A DNA stretch of 64,000 bases from Geosiphon pyriformis. Lineage: Eukaryota > Glomeromycota > Glomeromycetes > Archaeosporales > Geosiphonaceae. Every line of letters starts with the position of its first letter. Within the stretch, counting starts at the first letter, position 1. The stretch spans positions 386,351-450,350 of the forward strand of contig JAAOMT010000597.1 of assembly GCA_016748015.1 (NCBI GenBank), in the 5' to 3' direction. Below the pieces are notes generated by a model. That model had not been told where the DNA came from and ran no database searches. It worked only from the letters and a program-made list of their open reading frames with translations. A program made the translations under genes and the position numbers. Below are positions 1-10,362 of this stretch, one piece after another.

Positions 1-2087
1 GCCATTAACTTGTCTAATGAATTAAAAACAACCAAAAAATATACTTGAGATTCACACTACTAGTTTTTGCTCCTGCTTTTTAAATGGCTGTTACTTTTTT
101 TACTGTTCAAATTCCAGATTCCAATGAACAATTAATAGATAAACTTATAGCTAATTTTGTCCAGTTACTAGAACCCTTAGTCTAAGCAGTCAAAGATAAT
201 CAACAACCACAAAGATCCAGATTTGAACTTCATTTTAATCAGCCCTAGCAATTCTCTTATTAAAGGCAGCAAAATTATGGCCCACCTGTATGCTATCACT
301 GTGGATTAACTGGACACTTTTCTAAAGATTGCAACAATTTTTTATTGCTTTCTTCAGTTCCTAGAAACAATAACAATTAAACCAACAGAACTATTAACAA
401 CAATGCCCCTAATCAAAGACTCAATTATGTTAACATCAATTTTTTTGGAGAGAATCCTCTAGTTAAAGCCACTGTTTATCAGCCTTTAAACTAATAAGCA
501 CACTTCCAAAGATTAAGAGTGCAAGCCAACCAGAAAAAAACCTTTTTTATGCTTTTAACCTAATTAATAATGATTATGATATAGATGAATTAGCAATTAA
601 CACCTCTGAATCAATAAAAAAGAAAAAAAAAGCCAAGATTGATTTCATTTTGGACCCAAACAAAGCATCCAAATCAATTGTTGATAACAATAAGCCATCA
701 AAGACTAAAATTTTTAAAAATTTTCCAAAGTTAGAACTCCCAGAAATAGTACAAAAATCTGGCTTCTATTTTGTTGTTAAAAATCTCATAAAAATTTCAG
801 CACAAATTATATTTGGCCAACTAATAATTCATCTACAGTTCAGAAAAGATCTTTACAAATCATTGATACCAAAAAAAAAAACACCAAAGACCAACAAATG
901 CTCCTGTCAAGCTGGACTTGCTGATAATAACAATATTACTTCTTTAATTTGTAAAGTCCAAGTGGCTGGTTATTTTATTAGTCTAATTCTAAACAGTAGA
1001 TCATTTGTTAATGTAATTGCCAAACATTTTCTTGAAGCAATTGGCAGAAAGATTAATGAGCCTTCTACTTGACCAATGACCAATGTATATGATAACAAGA
1101 AGAAAGGTCTGGGTATAGCCAAAGCTGTTTCTGTTCATATCAATGATATTAGCATTAAAACTGACATAAAGATATCTGAAGTCAAGGAATACACAATAAT
1201 TATTGACAATAAATGGCTCAAAAGTTTTTCTTGATTATAAACTTTGTAAACTAACCATTAGATGTGATAAAAAGCTCATTGTGATTAAGTGCTGTTATTA
1301 GACAACCTCTCCAGTATTCAAACAAAACCAAGAAAAAGAACAATTAGATGAATCAAATAATAATGAAAGTGATAAAAAGAAAAATCAAGAAGAACAAAAA
1401 GAAACTGTTAAACTCATTTATACTATTTTCACTAGCAATGGCAAGCCACTGGACAATGTTAAAGCTAACAAAAAAGAAATTATAGTAAATGGCAAGCTGA
1501 TCTGCTGGTTTTATTATAATATTCTTAAAAGAACCTTTGATAAAAAAGCTAATAAGAAAGCAAAATACAGTTATTGGTGACATGGTTCTTGTGTCAAATG
1601 CTGGTGTAATAAACCTTTGTATTCCTTTAGTAATGAATGCAAGTCCTGTCTGATCTATTACAAAGATTGGGAGCCAATTAGTTTAATACCCAAAGAAGAG
1701 CTAAAAGAAGTACAGAATTCCTTTGAAAGTGAACCATTTGAAATCCAATTACTAGTTGTAGAACAAAAAAAACCTTTTTCTGGAAAAAAAAAAAGACATT
1801 GAAAATCTGTTAGCTAGAAATAATCCAGTTATCTCAAAAAAAGACGATACTTCTAAATGAACCCATGTGATACAACACACTATTACTACAAAAAAAACTT
1901 GTCCCATCTATTTGAAGTCTTATCAATCCAATTGACACAATAATGAATTCATCAAAAATGAGATAAACTGAATAAAAAATCTTGGATTTATACAAAAAAC
2001 CAAGAATAAATAAGCTTTTCCAGTTATAGTGGTATCCAAAAAAAGTGGAACTCTATGTTTCTGTGTTAATTACTATTAATTAAATGC
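1..2087 (+). pseudogene. A1 gag 3' part, protease, Cys-rich segment and start of RT
   Basis: A decayed gag-pol fragment in one overall reading direction. A CCHC zinc knuckle (C-x2-C-x4-H-x4-C) is intact at 291-332. An open segment at 650-1072 ends in the retropepsin-like region, where the active-site tripeptide reads N-S-R instead of the expected D-S/T-G. The Cys-rich segment found between protease and RT in this family lies at about 1400-1800, with 1617-1802 open. RT begins near 1930 and stops at 2087, where B1 is inserted in the codon string of the C-V-(D/N)-Y-(x)-x-L-N-A motif. Several stops replace Gln or Trp codons seen in A2/A3. Not functional. Confidence 0.85.
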
Positions 2088-3046
2088 TGTTACTGGAGGT
2101 TTTTGGTCTCTTTTTTGTAATGTTGTTGATACTTATTTGCTGTGAATTTACATTTTCTGGATGTGGTTGAACTTCCAGTAACTGAATTTATCTTCAAATT
2201 ATCTCCTATAATTTGAACTTGCTGGGCTTATAAGTGGAATGGCCAATTCCATGCCAGTTGCTTTATGTAGTTATGTTGTAGTAAACATCAACTCTTTCCC
2301 AGGAATTGCTTGTCTGGAAGCTCACTAAAAATGTGTAGTTACTTTGCTGTGAAAGTCAACTCTTCTACAGGAATCTCGTCTGTAGGCTACCCTAATGATT
2401 GTAATAAGAAAAAAAAAGAAAAATAAAAGAAGTGTAAAAGAAATAGGATTTTTATCAAGGGAAACGTTTTCTATCCAGGCCTGGAATCACTAACAGTTTA
2501 CTGAAATTGGTAGCTAATCAATTTCGAAATGTTAATTGGGTTTTGGGGATTTTCCAAGTGCAATAATTAAAGAATTTGGTTTTTCGAATTATTTGATATT
2601 TATTTTTTTTTGTGTGTATAGGAACAGTTTTTAAGAAATAAATCTAAAGTAAGATACATTTTCTCGAAGAGAGAAGCTCTTCTTTTATACAACTTGTTGT
2701 AACACTATTCTATGAACTTGAACTTTGCTATTTTCTACAATTTCGCTGAACTAAAGATACATTTCGGCAAACTACAAGTTATTTCGGCGAACTATTAGAT
2801 ATTTTCGATGAACTATCAATTATTTCGGTGAATTTCTACAAATTTTGGCGAACTTCTGAATGTTACATAGTTCGGGGTATTGCATGATTGATCATCGCAA
2901 TTAGATTACATTTGTGTTGTGTACAATTTGAGTTATTAATTAAATGATAATTTCGGACATTTTTGTTAATGTAATAAGTGATCATTTGGAACAATAATAT
3001 ATGCTAATTAATAATAGGAATTATAAGATAATTTCATCTGGTAACA
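2088..3046 (-). repeat. B1 3' LTR (959 bp)
   Basis: The left copy of the family B LTR. It starts tgttactgga and ends tctggtaaca on the plus strand, giving imperfect terminal inverted repeats. The second half (2510-3046) closely matches 10363-10923, the surviving part of the 5' LTR. It contains an array of tttcgg(c/t)gaact repeats (2741-2863) and, on the minus strand, a TATAAAAG box next to a GAAGAG/CTCTTC inverted repeat. Confidence 0.93.
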
Positions 3047-3060
3047 TAACCTCCTCCTCA
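3047..3060 (-). promoter_or_regulatory. B1 polypurine tract
   Basis: Directly inside the 3' LTR the minus strand reads TTTTGAGGAGGAGG then TTA before the LTR's TGTTAC. A purine run at this place is the plus-strand DNA primer of LTR elements. The equivalent place in B2 (57626-57640) is decayed. Confidence 0.75.
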
Positions 3061-3743
3061 AAACTGAGCTCCGTTGAAGTCCAAGTACTGTCTGTTATTT
3101 CCAGATAATAATCCAAAATTATTGAAGAAATTTGGTCTGAAAATTGTTAAAATTTCAGTTCTGTGAGCCTTCCAATGTATTGAATCTTCAAAGATTGAAA
3201 AATTGGGTTTTGTAGTACGTGTTTACAGGTGTGGAATAGATCATAAAGTCTAAGGGCAGCTCTAAGCCTGTAGCAACTGTTTGTTGATCCAGCTGTTGTC
3301 TTGAATTCATTGTAGAGTTGTTTCTGAATAGCTTCTTTTGTGAGATTTGCTGTTGTAAGTTCCAGTTTCTATTCATAAAGTGTTTTTCCAATGTGAAAAT
3401 ATCTATAGATTGGAGGATATTCAGTGTTTTCCTCATTGAGACACAGTTGAAGTTTTTGTTGAATTGTAGCATTTGGTGGAATATTAATTGGAGTGAGCAT
3501 TAGGTTTTCTCTTAAAGCAAGCTTTAAAAGTTCTGACAGGTAAATTCCAGTATAACTTCTTGTGTTCTTTTTATACAGGTGATATTTTCGTGAATTTGGG
3601 GCTAAATTTGTAACTACTTCTGTTTGGGTATAATTTATGTGGTTTCCAGTAACAGTAATGGATAATTCGGGTATTGTTTTTAAAACTAACATTAGTTTTT
3701 GGGATAATTGTTGAATGTTTTGAGGAATAGTTATTATAAGCAA
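3048..3743 (-). pseudogene. B1 third ORF downstream of integrase (unknown function)
   Basis: An open frame of 124 codons (3369-3743) starts with Met about 110 bp after the integrase stop. The same frame continues through one TAG and one TAA, both where a single C-to-T change from CAG/CAA would explain them, up to the polypurine tract: about 230 codons in all. The product would be Gln/Leu/Asn-rich with no zinc, protease or obvious membrane motif that I recognise. Decayed sequence at the same place in B2 (about 57640-58320) is clearly homologous. Families A and C also have an ORF here. It could be an env-position accessory protein or a former C-terminal pol extension. Confidence 0.6.
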
Positions 3744-3851
3744 TTGAAAATAAAATAAAAATTATTTTGGTGTATGGGTTTTTATGTTATTTTTGTTTTT
3801 GTTTTTGTGAGATTGTTTCTAAATTATAAGAGAATAACTAGTAAAATTAAA

Positions 3852-5286
3852 TTAAGTGTTCAGGTTGGAAGGTTGTTCAATGACAACTATTGGTTCTAAG
3901 TTGCAGAGAATATCTTTGGGACTGACCAAAGGGGAATGTATACCAACTTGTGGAATTAATGGTTCAGGATTGTTTCTGGAATAATAGTGTTTCAAACGAT
4001 CTCCATGTGCAACTTTTGCTAGGATTTTGTTATCAAGTCTTAGCTTGTATGATCCATTGCCTAGGACTTCATGAATAAAGAATGGTCCATTCCATTTATT
4101 TTCAAATTTTCCACTCCATTGTTTTTCAGCTTTAGTTCTGTGTAAGAGAACTTTGTTTCCAATTTTAAATTCATTGGTGACTGAAGACAATTTGTCATCA
4201 TGCCGTTCTTTTTGTTGAGCTTGGGAGTGTTCAATATGGGTGGCTGCTATTTGTTGTTTTCCTTCCAATGTGCTAAGTAGAGTGTAGGCTCTTCGCTAAA
4301 GCATTTCTTGGAAATTGTTTTCATTGATTGGTTGTGCTGGGTATGTTTCCACTGTGAAACTAATTGGTAACATTGCCATCCTTCCATAAGTTAAATCAAA
4401 TGGTGTGTGTTTCGTGGTGTCTTGTTTTAATGTCCTATATGCTAGTAACACTGATGGAATAAAGAGATCCCATTCTTGATCAAAATCGGTTGAGACTTTG
4501 GCTAATGACTCACACAATGTTCTGTTAAAACATTCCACAAGTCCGTTTGTTTGTGAATGGTAGGACAAAGACAGAGGTCTTTTGACATTAAATCGTTCAC
4601 AAATTTCTTGTATCAGGTTGTTCACAAAGTGTGTTCCCTGATCAGATAAAAGTTCAATTGGACATCCATGTCTACAAATGATGTCTTCGTAGATGAAATT
4701 TGCTACTGATTTTGCATCTGCTCATTGAATGGCTCTGGCTTCAGGCCATTTAGTAAGATAGTCTACAGCTACTGCAATATAACGGTTTCCTTGAGTGGTG
4801 ATAGATAGTGGTCCGACTAAATTGATACCAACTCTGTCAAAAGGCTGTCCAACTTTGATTGGATTTAAAGGTTCTGTAGGGCGAGTTCCTCCTCTTCTTT
4901 GACAACTATCACAAGATTCGACATATTCGTGAATGTTTTTTCTTATTCAAGACCAGAAGTAGTATTCTAGTGTTCTTTGAGTGGTGCTATTTTTTTTGAA
5001 GTGTGCTGATGAAGGATTCGAGTACATGTTGTATAAAATGGTCTTTTTTTCTGGTTCTTGTATTAATCTGAGTGGTTTGGTTGGGTTTTTGAAATTTTGA
5101 TAATAGATAATGTTGTTGTGTAGAAAATATTGTTTGGCTTGTTGTTGTAACCGATGTTTTTCATCTGGGGATCAATCAGTTGGGATTGTTAATGTCTCCA
5201 AATATTGTTTGAGATTGTTGTAGTTTTTGGGGTTCATTGTTTGTTGTTTTGATGCTGTTAATTCAGATGGGTGTTGGTTTTGTTTT
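3852..5286 (-). pseudogene. B1 integrase with GPY/F module
   Basis: The C-terminal part of pol, split by stops at about 5280, 5170, 4943, 4720 and 4306. Visible parts are the zinc-binding N-terminus (second His in the A-H-F string and C-D-S-C; the first His reads Tyr), the catalytic core, and a GPY/F-type module (W-N-G-P-F...G-N-G-S-Y) near 4050-4110. The core has Asp in L-L-S-D-Q-G and Glu in G-L-V-E-C-F-N, but the first catalytic Asp reads Asn in G-I-N-L-V. Open stretches are 4296-4625 and 3852-4268, the latter ending at the natural stop. No chromodomain is evident. Confidence 0.88.
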
Positions 5287-6006
5287 CTAATCTTGTCTCA
5301 TTCTTGAGAGACAATCAACGTTGGTGTGGAGTTTTCCTGGTTTGTGGTGTACAATGTATTGGTAATTAGCTAAAAATTCTGTCCATTGGGTTTGTTTTGT
5401 GTTCAGCTGGGTGTTTTTGTTTTGAAGCCATTTAAGTCCAATATTATCAGTGATAATATTGAATTCTTTGGGTCTGAGGTAAAGGTTGAAGTGATGTAGG
5501 GCCCAGATTACTGCTGCAGTTTCTAATTCTGTTGTGGGGTAGTTTTTTTTGGCTGGCTTTAATGTTCTACTAGCATAAGCAATTACTCGCTCATTTCCAT
5601 TGTCATCTAACTGTGATAGGATAGCACCAAAGACAGTATAAGAGGCGTCAGTTGCTAACTGGAATCGGTTGCTAAAATCTGGGTAGGCGAGGATTGGAGC
5701 TGTTGTGAGTTTTTCCTTAAGTATTTCAAAGGCATTTTGGTGTTCTTCTGTCCATTTGTATTCGATATTTTTAGTAGTGAACTGGTTGAGAGGTTTTGCA
5801 ATTTCTGAGAATCCTTTGATGAATTTTTGGTAATAGGATGCTAATCCAATAAATCCTCTTAATTCTGTGGTATTTCGTGAAGTCTTAAAGTTTTTGACAG
5901 TACTGATTTTTCCGGAGTCTGGTTTAATTCCATCTTTACTAACAATGTGACCAAGAAAAGCTAAACTTGTTTTTTCAAAGTAGCATTTTTCAATGTTTAG
6001 TTTCAA
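5287..6006 (-). CDS. B1 RT thumb/connection and RNase H domain
   Basis: An uninterrupted 239-codon part of the pol polyprotein. The start is not a real initiation site: the frame continues upstream through a TGA into RT. Residues 1-110 are the RT thumb/connection (F-L-G-H-I-V-S, G-L-A-S-Y-Y). Residues 112-235 are the Ty3-type RNase H, with the expected acidic residues D120 (A-T-D-A-S), E162, D187 (I-I-T-D-N) and D231 (V-D-C-L-S-R). It would remove the RNA template strand during reverse transcription. It ends at a TAG, and the reading frame then shifts into integrase. Confidence 0.9.
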   Translation of the reverse strand: MKLNIEKCYFEKTSLAFLGHIVSKDGIKPDSGKISTVKNFKTSRNTTELRGFIGLASYYQKFIKGFSEIAKPLNQFTTKNIEYKWTEEHQNAFEILKEKLTTAPILAYPDFSNRFQLATDASYTVFGAILSQLDDNGNERVIAYASRTLKPAKKNYPTTELETAAVIWALHHFNLYLRPKEFNIITDNIGLKWLQNKNTQLNTKQTQWTEFLANYQYIVHHKPGKLHTNVDCLSRMRQD

Positions 6007-6957
6007 TCCTGCTTTCTGTAATCATTGAAAAACTTCTCGCAGGTGACTTAAATGTAGCTCGAAAGATGGTGAATAAACATCAGTGTCATCAAGATAAACT
6101 ACTACTAATTTCCAAAGGAGTCTTTTGTAAACAACATCCATGAGTCTTTGGAATGTTGCTGGTGCATTGCATAATCCAAAAGGCATTACATTGAATTCAT
6201 AATTTCCTTCTTGAGTGGTGAATGCTGTTTTGGGGCGGTCTTTGGGATCCATAGCAACTTGCTAGTATCCACTCTCTAAATCTAATGTTGAAAAGTATTT
6301 GGACTTTCCAAGAGCATCCAACATGTCATCAATTCGGGGAAGAGGGTAGGCATCCCCAATGGTGACACTGTTGAGTTGTCAGTAATCAACACAAAATTGT
6401 ATCTTTCCATTTTTCTTTTTAACTAGAACCACAGGTGAGGATCATGGACTCATTGATGATTGAATAAGCCCATTGTTAAGCATCCATTGTACTTCTTCTC
6501 GAATAAATTGGTGACTTTCTGGAGCAACTCGGTAGGCTTGTTGTTGCCTGGGTTTGGCATCTCCTGTATAGATTTGGTGTTGAACCAAATCAGTTCTTCC
6601 TAAGTCATTGTTGTTTTCGGCGAAAATATTAGCAAATTCTGCAATTAGTTCTTTGAACTGGGTCTGTTGTTGTAGTTCAAGTTGTCCCATGTTGATTCGA
6701 GATAGTTTTTCTATGACAACATAGTAGTTTTCAGAGCTAAGGTTTGGGTTGATTTTCAGTAGTAAATGTCCAATAATTTCAGGGAAATCGGGGACTGTTT
6801 GGGGTAATTCTTGTTGAAATATATTATTGTGAATAACTCCAATTTCTAAATTATTTAACAAAATTATGGGGTAATTATTGGGGTTGTAAAAAGTAACTCG
6901 GACTTTCTTTGTTCCTTCTGGAATATAAATGTTTGGGATCAAAATATTATGTTCCAA
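6007..6957 (-). pseudogene. B1 reverse transcriptase
   Basis: The RT palm and fingers. Recognisable blocks are W/stop-S-S-P-V-V-L-V-K-K-K near 6430, F-C-V-D-Y near 6390, the S-T-L-D-L catalytic block near 6290, M-P-F-G-L-C-N-A-P near 6180 and an intact Y-L-D-D at about 6090-6101. Stops lie at the W of S-P-W-S-S-P (TGA), after C-V-D-Y (TGA), at the W of G-Y-W-Q-V (TAG) and before L-Q-K-A-G (TGA). The upstream open segment 6442-6957 carries the region leading into RT. The intact YLDD contrasts with YLDN in A2, A3 and C1. Confidence 0.9.
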
Positions 6958-7128
6958 GCAGATTTGTTCATTGGATTCAAAAATTTGTTGTGTAGTTGTT
7001 GGCTTTGTGCAAGTATAGATTTCCGGATGTTCTCCAAAAGGTGAGATGGTAATCAGTTGTGGAAGTCTGAGAATCTGGTGGGATTTGTTCTGTGTGTTAA
7101 AAGCTATATTAACTGGAACTGTGAATCG
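6958..7128 (-). other. B1 linker between dUTPase and RT
   Basis: An in-frame polyprotein region after dUTPase motif 5. It continues with a beta-rich, Thr/Ile/Pro-containing stretch into the RT segment at 6957. Family C has a recognisably similar stretch within 36939-37256. I do not assign a function. Confidence 0.5.
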
Positions 7129-7743
7129 TCCAGTTGAACCAAAACCTTGGGTTCCTCTATCGCTTTTTCCTAATTGTTCTCTTTAATTGACTAGTTGCAA
7201 CCCCGAAATGTTGATTAAGGGTAGGTAAATAGCTTGGGCAATTTTTTCAGCATGTTCGATCTTGAATGGTTTGTCAGTTTCATTTTGAAGCATCACTGTT
7301 ATGTCTCCAGTATATCCAGCATCAATAATTCCTTCTCTGCCATTGATTTCTTTGCTTGTCAGAGAGGACCGAGAGGTAATTTGAACCATTGCTCCTGGCA
7401 GGATTTCGAGTGCAATTTTGAGGTTGATTTTTGTGAGAGATTTGGGTTTGAGAACAAGAGTATCCTTGCCTGGATATTTTAGGTCATATCCAGCATCAAT
7501 TTTGTGTGCCTTTTTGGGTTTTATTCCTTGTCCATTGTTGTTGAAGTATTTAAGTTGTAAAGCAGGCTGATTTTCAATAAGGTAGCTGGATGTTGTTTCA
7601 ATTTCTTTTGTTTCTTCAGATTCTTCAAATTCAATTTCATTCTCATCATTCTCACTGGGCAAGGGAATACTAAGAGCATAGCATTCAGAACACCACTGTT
7701 CATCGCAAGGCATAATGCATTCTTCACATAGCCTAATGTTCAT
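7129..7743 (-). pseudogene. dUTPase domain of B1 pol
   Basis: A trimeric-type dUTPase inserted between protease and RT. It would hydrolyse dUTP to dUMP and limit uracil in the cDNA. In the 186-codon open part (7183-7743), motif 1 is A-G-Y-D-L (residues 84-88), motif 2 S-R-S-S-L (124-128), motif 3 G-I-I-D-A-G-Y-T-G (138-146) and motif 4 E-K-I-A-Q (166-170). Motif 5, R-G-T-Q-G-F-G-S-T-G, lies at 7129-7158, beyond a single TAA that replaces a probable Gln codon. A C-x2-C...C-x2-C cluster (residues 6-21) precedes the fold. All five family motifs are thus still readable. Confidence 0.92.
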
Positions 7744-8430
7744 TTGCTCTAATCATTGAATTTGAGCTTCTTGGGTCGAGTAGGTGTGACTTGCAATTTG
7801 GTAGTAGACTTCTACTTTATCTTCATAATCGAATCCAGCTAATTCCATAGTGTATTCAATGTATTCTGCTTCCTTCATTTGACGAACATTTTCTTTGGTA
7901 GCTCCATTAATTAATGCCATTGCTAAGTCAAAAATCATCTCGGCATCATGAGGGTAGTGATAAAGTTTGTTGAGAGCACTATTGTATGCTGCATTAAAGG
8001 GTGTTCTTCTTTTTACTTTTTCTGAAATTGATAAAGCATATTGGCAGGTCTGATCGCAGACACCTCCTCTCATTGCTACATCAATTCAATTGCATTCTTC
8101 TGGTAGCATATCTCCACAAGTCAAACAAAGGGTGTTGTCCCATTTTCTGCTCCTTTTTATTAGATGGTCCCATCACTCTCTGTGACAAGCCTTGCAGTAA
8201 TAACAAGTATGATTCTCATATTCTTCTTCAGGTGAAATGCAGGCTCCCATTGACAATAGTTTTTTGTGGCAGTCCTTACATTTAAGGGGAATATAGGGGC
8301 GTTGTTTTTTTGGTTCGGGTTTTGAGTAAGGTATATTCTATCCAGAGGTTTCGGGTTTAGTGTGTGGGTTAAAATGTTGTTGTTCTGTTTCATCAGCCCA
8401 GTTGAACGTTGATCCAAGAGCCATGAATGT
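7744..8430 (-). pseudogene. Cys-rich (zinc-ribbon-like) domain of B1 pol
   Basis: An in-frame polyprotein region between protease and dUTPase, split by TGA codons near 8183, 8088 and 7751 where Trp would fit. It contains repeated C-x2-C pairs (C-K-D-C, C-Y-Y-C-x2-C-H, C-L-T-C, then C-D-Q-T-C), so it should bind zinc. Open segments are 8160-8417 and 7753-8073, the latter followed by an acidic helical stretch. Families B and C share it, and family A has a shorter Cys/Trp-rich version in the same place. I know of no named domain for it. Confidence 0.7.
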
Positions 8431-8520
8431 TTCGATTATTGGTTTTTCTTCTTCTGGTTCAAATTCAAAAGCTGGGGCTTTTTTAGAATGTTTGTTGAAT
8501 GTACTACAAATGGCAGGTAC

Positions 8521-8960
8521 TCAGGCATGTTGTCCTTGGTAGGAGATTGTTAACTCTTGTGTTTCCCAATTCAGATTAGCATTGGCTTTTTGAAGCCAAT
8601 CATTTCTGACGAGAGCTTGGTACTGGGATGCGTTCATTACAAGAACTTTGACTGGAATGGTGATTCTGTCAAGAGTGAATGGAAAATTGTTAATTTCTCC
8701 TACTGGTGTCTTTTTCATACCATCAGCAGTGACAATTACTGTTTGAGCTGGTCAGTCGACATTTCTTTTCAACTGTTGCATTAACTGATAGGTAATAATG
8801 CTTCTGGCGGATCCCCTGTCTAGGATCAAGCGAATGGGCTTTCCTTCTACTTCAGCTTCTGTGTACATTACAGTGATGGCTTTTTGCTCATTAGCCGCTG
8901 CATTGCTAAGCAAGAATGGTGATTCATTTGCTTTAAATTCAAAAGGAAAGATATCAGAGA
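8521..8960 (-). pseudogene. B1 aspartic protease (retropepsin-like)
   Basis: The polyprotein-processing protease. The active-site block reads L-I-L-D-R-G-S-A near 8810-8835. Family C has L-I-L-D-N-G-S-A, so an Arg stands where Ser, Thr or Asn is expected. An I-V-T-A-D-G block follows and the open part 8521-8718 covers the C-terminal strands. TGA codons at about 8755 and 8520 occupy probable Trp positions. Upstream it joins gag without a frame change. Confidence 0.8.
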
Positions 8961-9379
8961 GATTGGTGTTTTCAGCAATTCAGGCTGGTGGAATAGTAGT
9001 GTGGTTATGAGAAGGGTTTCGTTGTTGTTGTGCTGCAGCTCTACCTTCCGAGGGTGCAGTATGGTGAAAATTCTGTTCTTCCGGCATTGTTAAATAACTG
9101 GGTTGAGTGTGGTAATGGTTGGGTCTTGGTTGAGTGGTATTTCGGGGAACCAATTGGTCGTTCGAACTGATTCTACTGTTGTTTACTTGGTATCAGTTTT
9201 GTGGTGTGAATTGATTTTGTGTAATCAGTCTTCGAGCAGGTACTTGATAATGTTGTGTGAATGGTTGTTGGTATTGCTGTTAGATTGGTTGTGGGGCAGG
9301 CTGATAATAGTTATTTTGGTATTGGGGTCTTGGTGGATAGTAAGCTGGTGGTGATAATTGATAATAAGATTGCTGTGGT
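8961..9379 (-). pseudogene. B1 gag-pol linker
   Basis: A low-complexity Gln/Pro/Tyr/Asn-rich region between the nucleocapsid knuckle and protease, in the same overall frame. It is broken by two TAA at Gln positions and two TGA at probable Trp positions (near 9190 and 8985). No catalytic motif is present. Confidence 0.6.
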
Positions 9380-10342
9380 TAAGAGTAACGTTGATTACCC
9401 CTATTTTGTTGGTCTCGTTGTAGCTTTCTGCAATCTCTTTTCCAGTGGCCAGAGATTCTACAGTAATGGCAATTCTGGGGCTGGTTATTAGAAAGTGGTG
9501 CAAAGTTATTTTGATTTCGTCTTTGGGGTGGTTGATATCTTTGGGGTTGTTGTTGTTGTTAATTGGTAAAATAGTTTTCGACCTTCTTTGTGAGTTGGTC
9601 AATTTTTTCCTCAGCTGCTGAGCTGAGTTCTCCAATTGCCAAATTTACAAGTTTTGTACAATTGGCTTCTTTTATGGCCATTTCGTATCTTTTTGCATGC
9701 TGTATGGCAGAGTTTAAATCTTCTGGTGTGTGTGGGCGAACCTTTTTAATTAGTTTATCTTTTAGACCAGCAATAAATTGATCCAAGATTTGAGCATCGG
9801 AATAATAATTGTTTGTCTCGAGTTGGTGAATCCATCTGAGAAGTTTGTTGAATTTCCCAATATAAGTCATAACAGATTTGGAGGGTTCTTGTTTGATATT
9901 TCGAAAATGATTGCGAAGAGTGATAGAGGTATTATTGTCAGTGAACTGTTCAAGGAAGGCTGCTTTGAAAGCATTCCAATCATTGAATGGGGTGGCAAGG
10001 TTTTCAAACCATTCTTCTGCTGTTCCTTTGAGAAAGTAGAGAATTGTTCTTAACATTCTGGCAGTGTTCCATCCATTTGCATCTTCAGCTTTAGTAACTT
10101 GGTCGAGCCATTCTTGGGGACTGGTCTCAATATCTTCTCCATTGAATTCAGGGATTTTTGCGATGTATGTTGTCATTTTGTTTTCTTCATTTTCACTGTC
10201 TATTGATTTTTCTTCAGTTATTTCAGAGTTGTTTTCTTCATTTGCTACTGTCTCAGAGTGTTCACTTAGATTTTCAGCTAGAAAATCAAGGAGATTGGAA
10301 CTAGTTTGAAGGGGTTCTTGTTGTCTGGTGGGACTTCTGAGT
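9380..10342 (-). pseudogene. B1 gag (capsid and nucleocapsid), N-terminus in gap
   Basis: The open part 9559-10342 has the retrotransposon gag capsid pattern: F-N-G-E-D, W-L-D-Q-V, the A-E-E-W-F-E-N block, W-N-A-F-K-A-A-F, and a helical C-terminal part. A TAA at a Gln-rich string precedes the CCHC zinc knuckle (C-H-Y-C...G-H-W-K-R-D-C) at 9430-9471. The true start is not visible: a naive ORF reaches across the N gap into LTR sequence to 10416, which cannot be coding gag. An acidic, Glu/Ser-rich segment lies at the visible N-terminus. Confidence 0.87.
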
Positions 10343-10362
10343 NNNNNNNNNNNNNNNNNNNN
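10343..10362. other. Assembly gap of 20 N
   Basis: Twenty N separate B1 gag from the internal part of its 5' LTR. Compared with the 3' LTR, about 420 bp of LTR (equivalent of 2088-2509) plus the leader, primer-binding site and gag start are missing. The gap length is therefore nominal, not real. Confidence 0.95.

Noticed and set aside
7129-7743. dUTPase as a captured host gene standing alone.
   Set aside because: It is in frame with the polyprotein on both sides and recurs in the same place in B2 and C1.
5170-9195. Nuclear code change with TGA read as Trp, suggested by many in-frame TGA at Trp sites in B1.
   Set aside because: TAA and TAG also occur in frame, TGG is used for Trp in the same frames, some TGA sites align with Arg/Lys in sister copies, and one B1 TGA aligns with TGG in B2. 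Decay explains it better.
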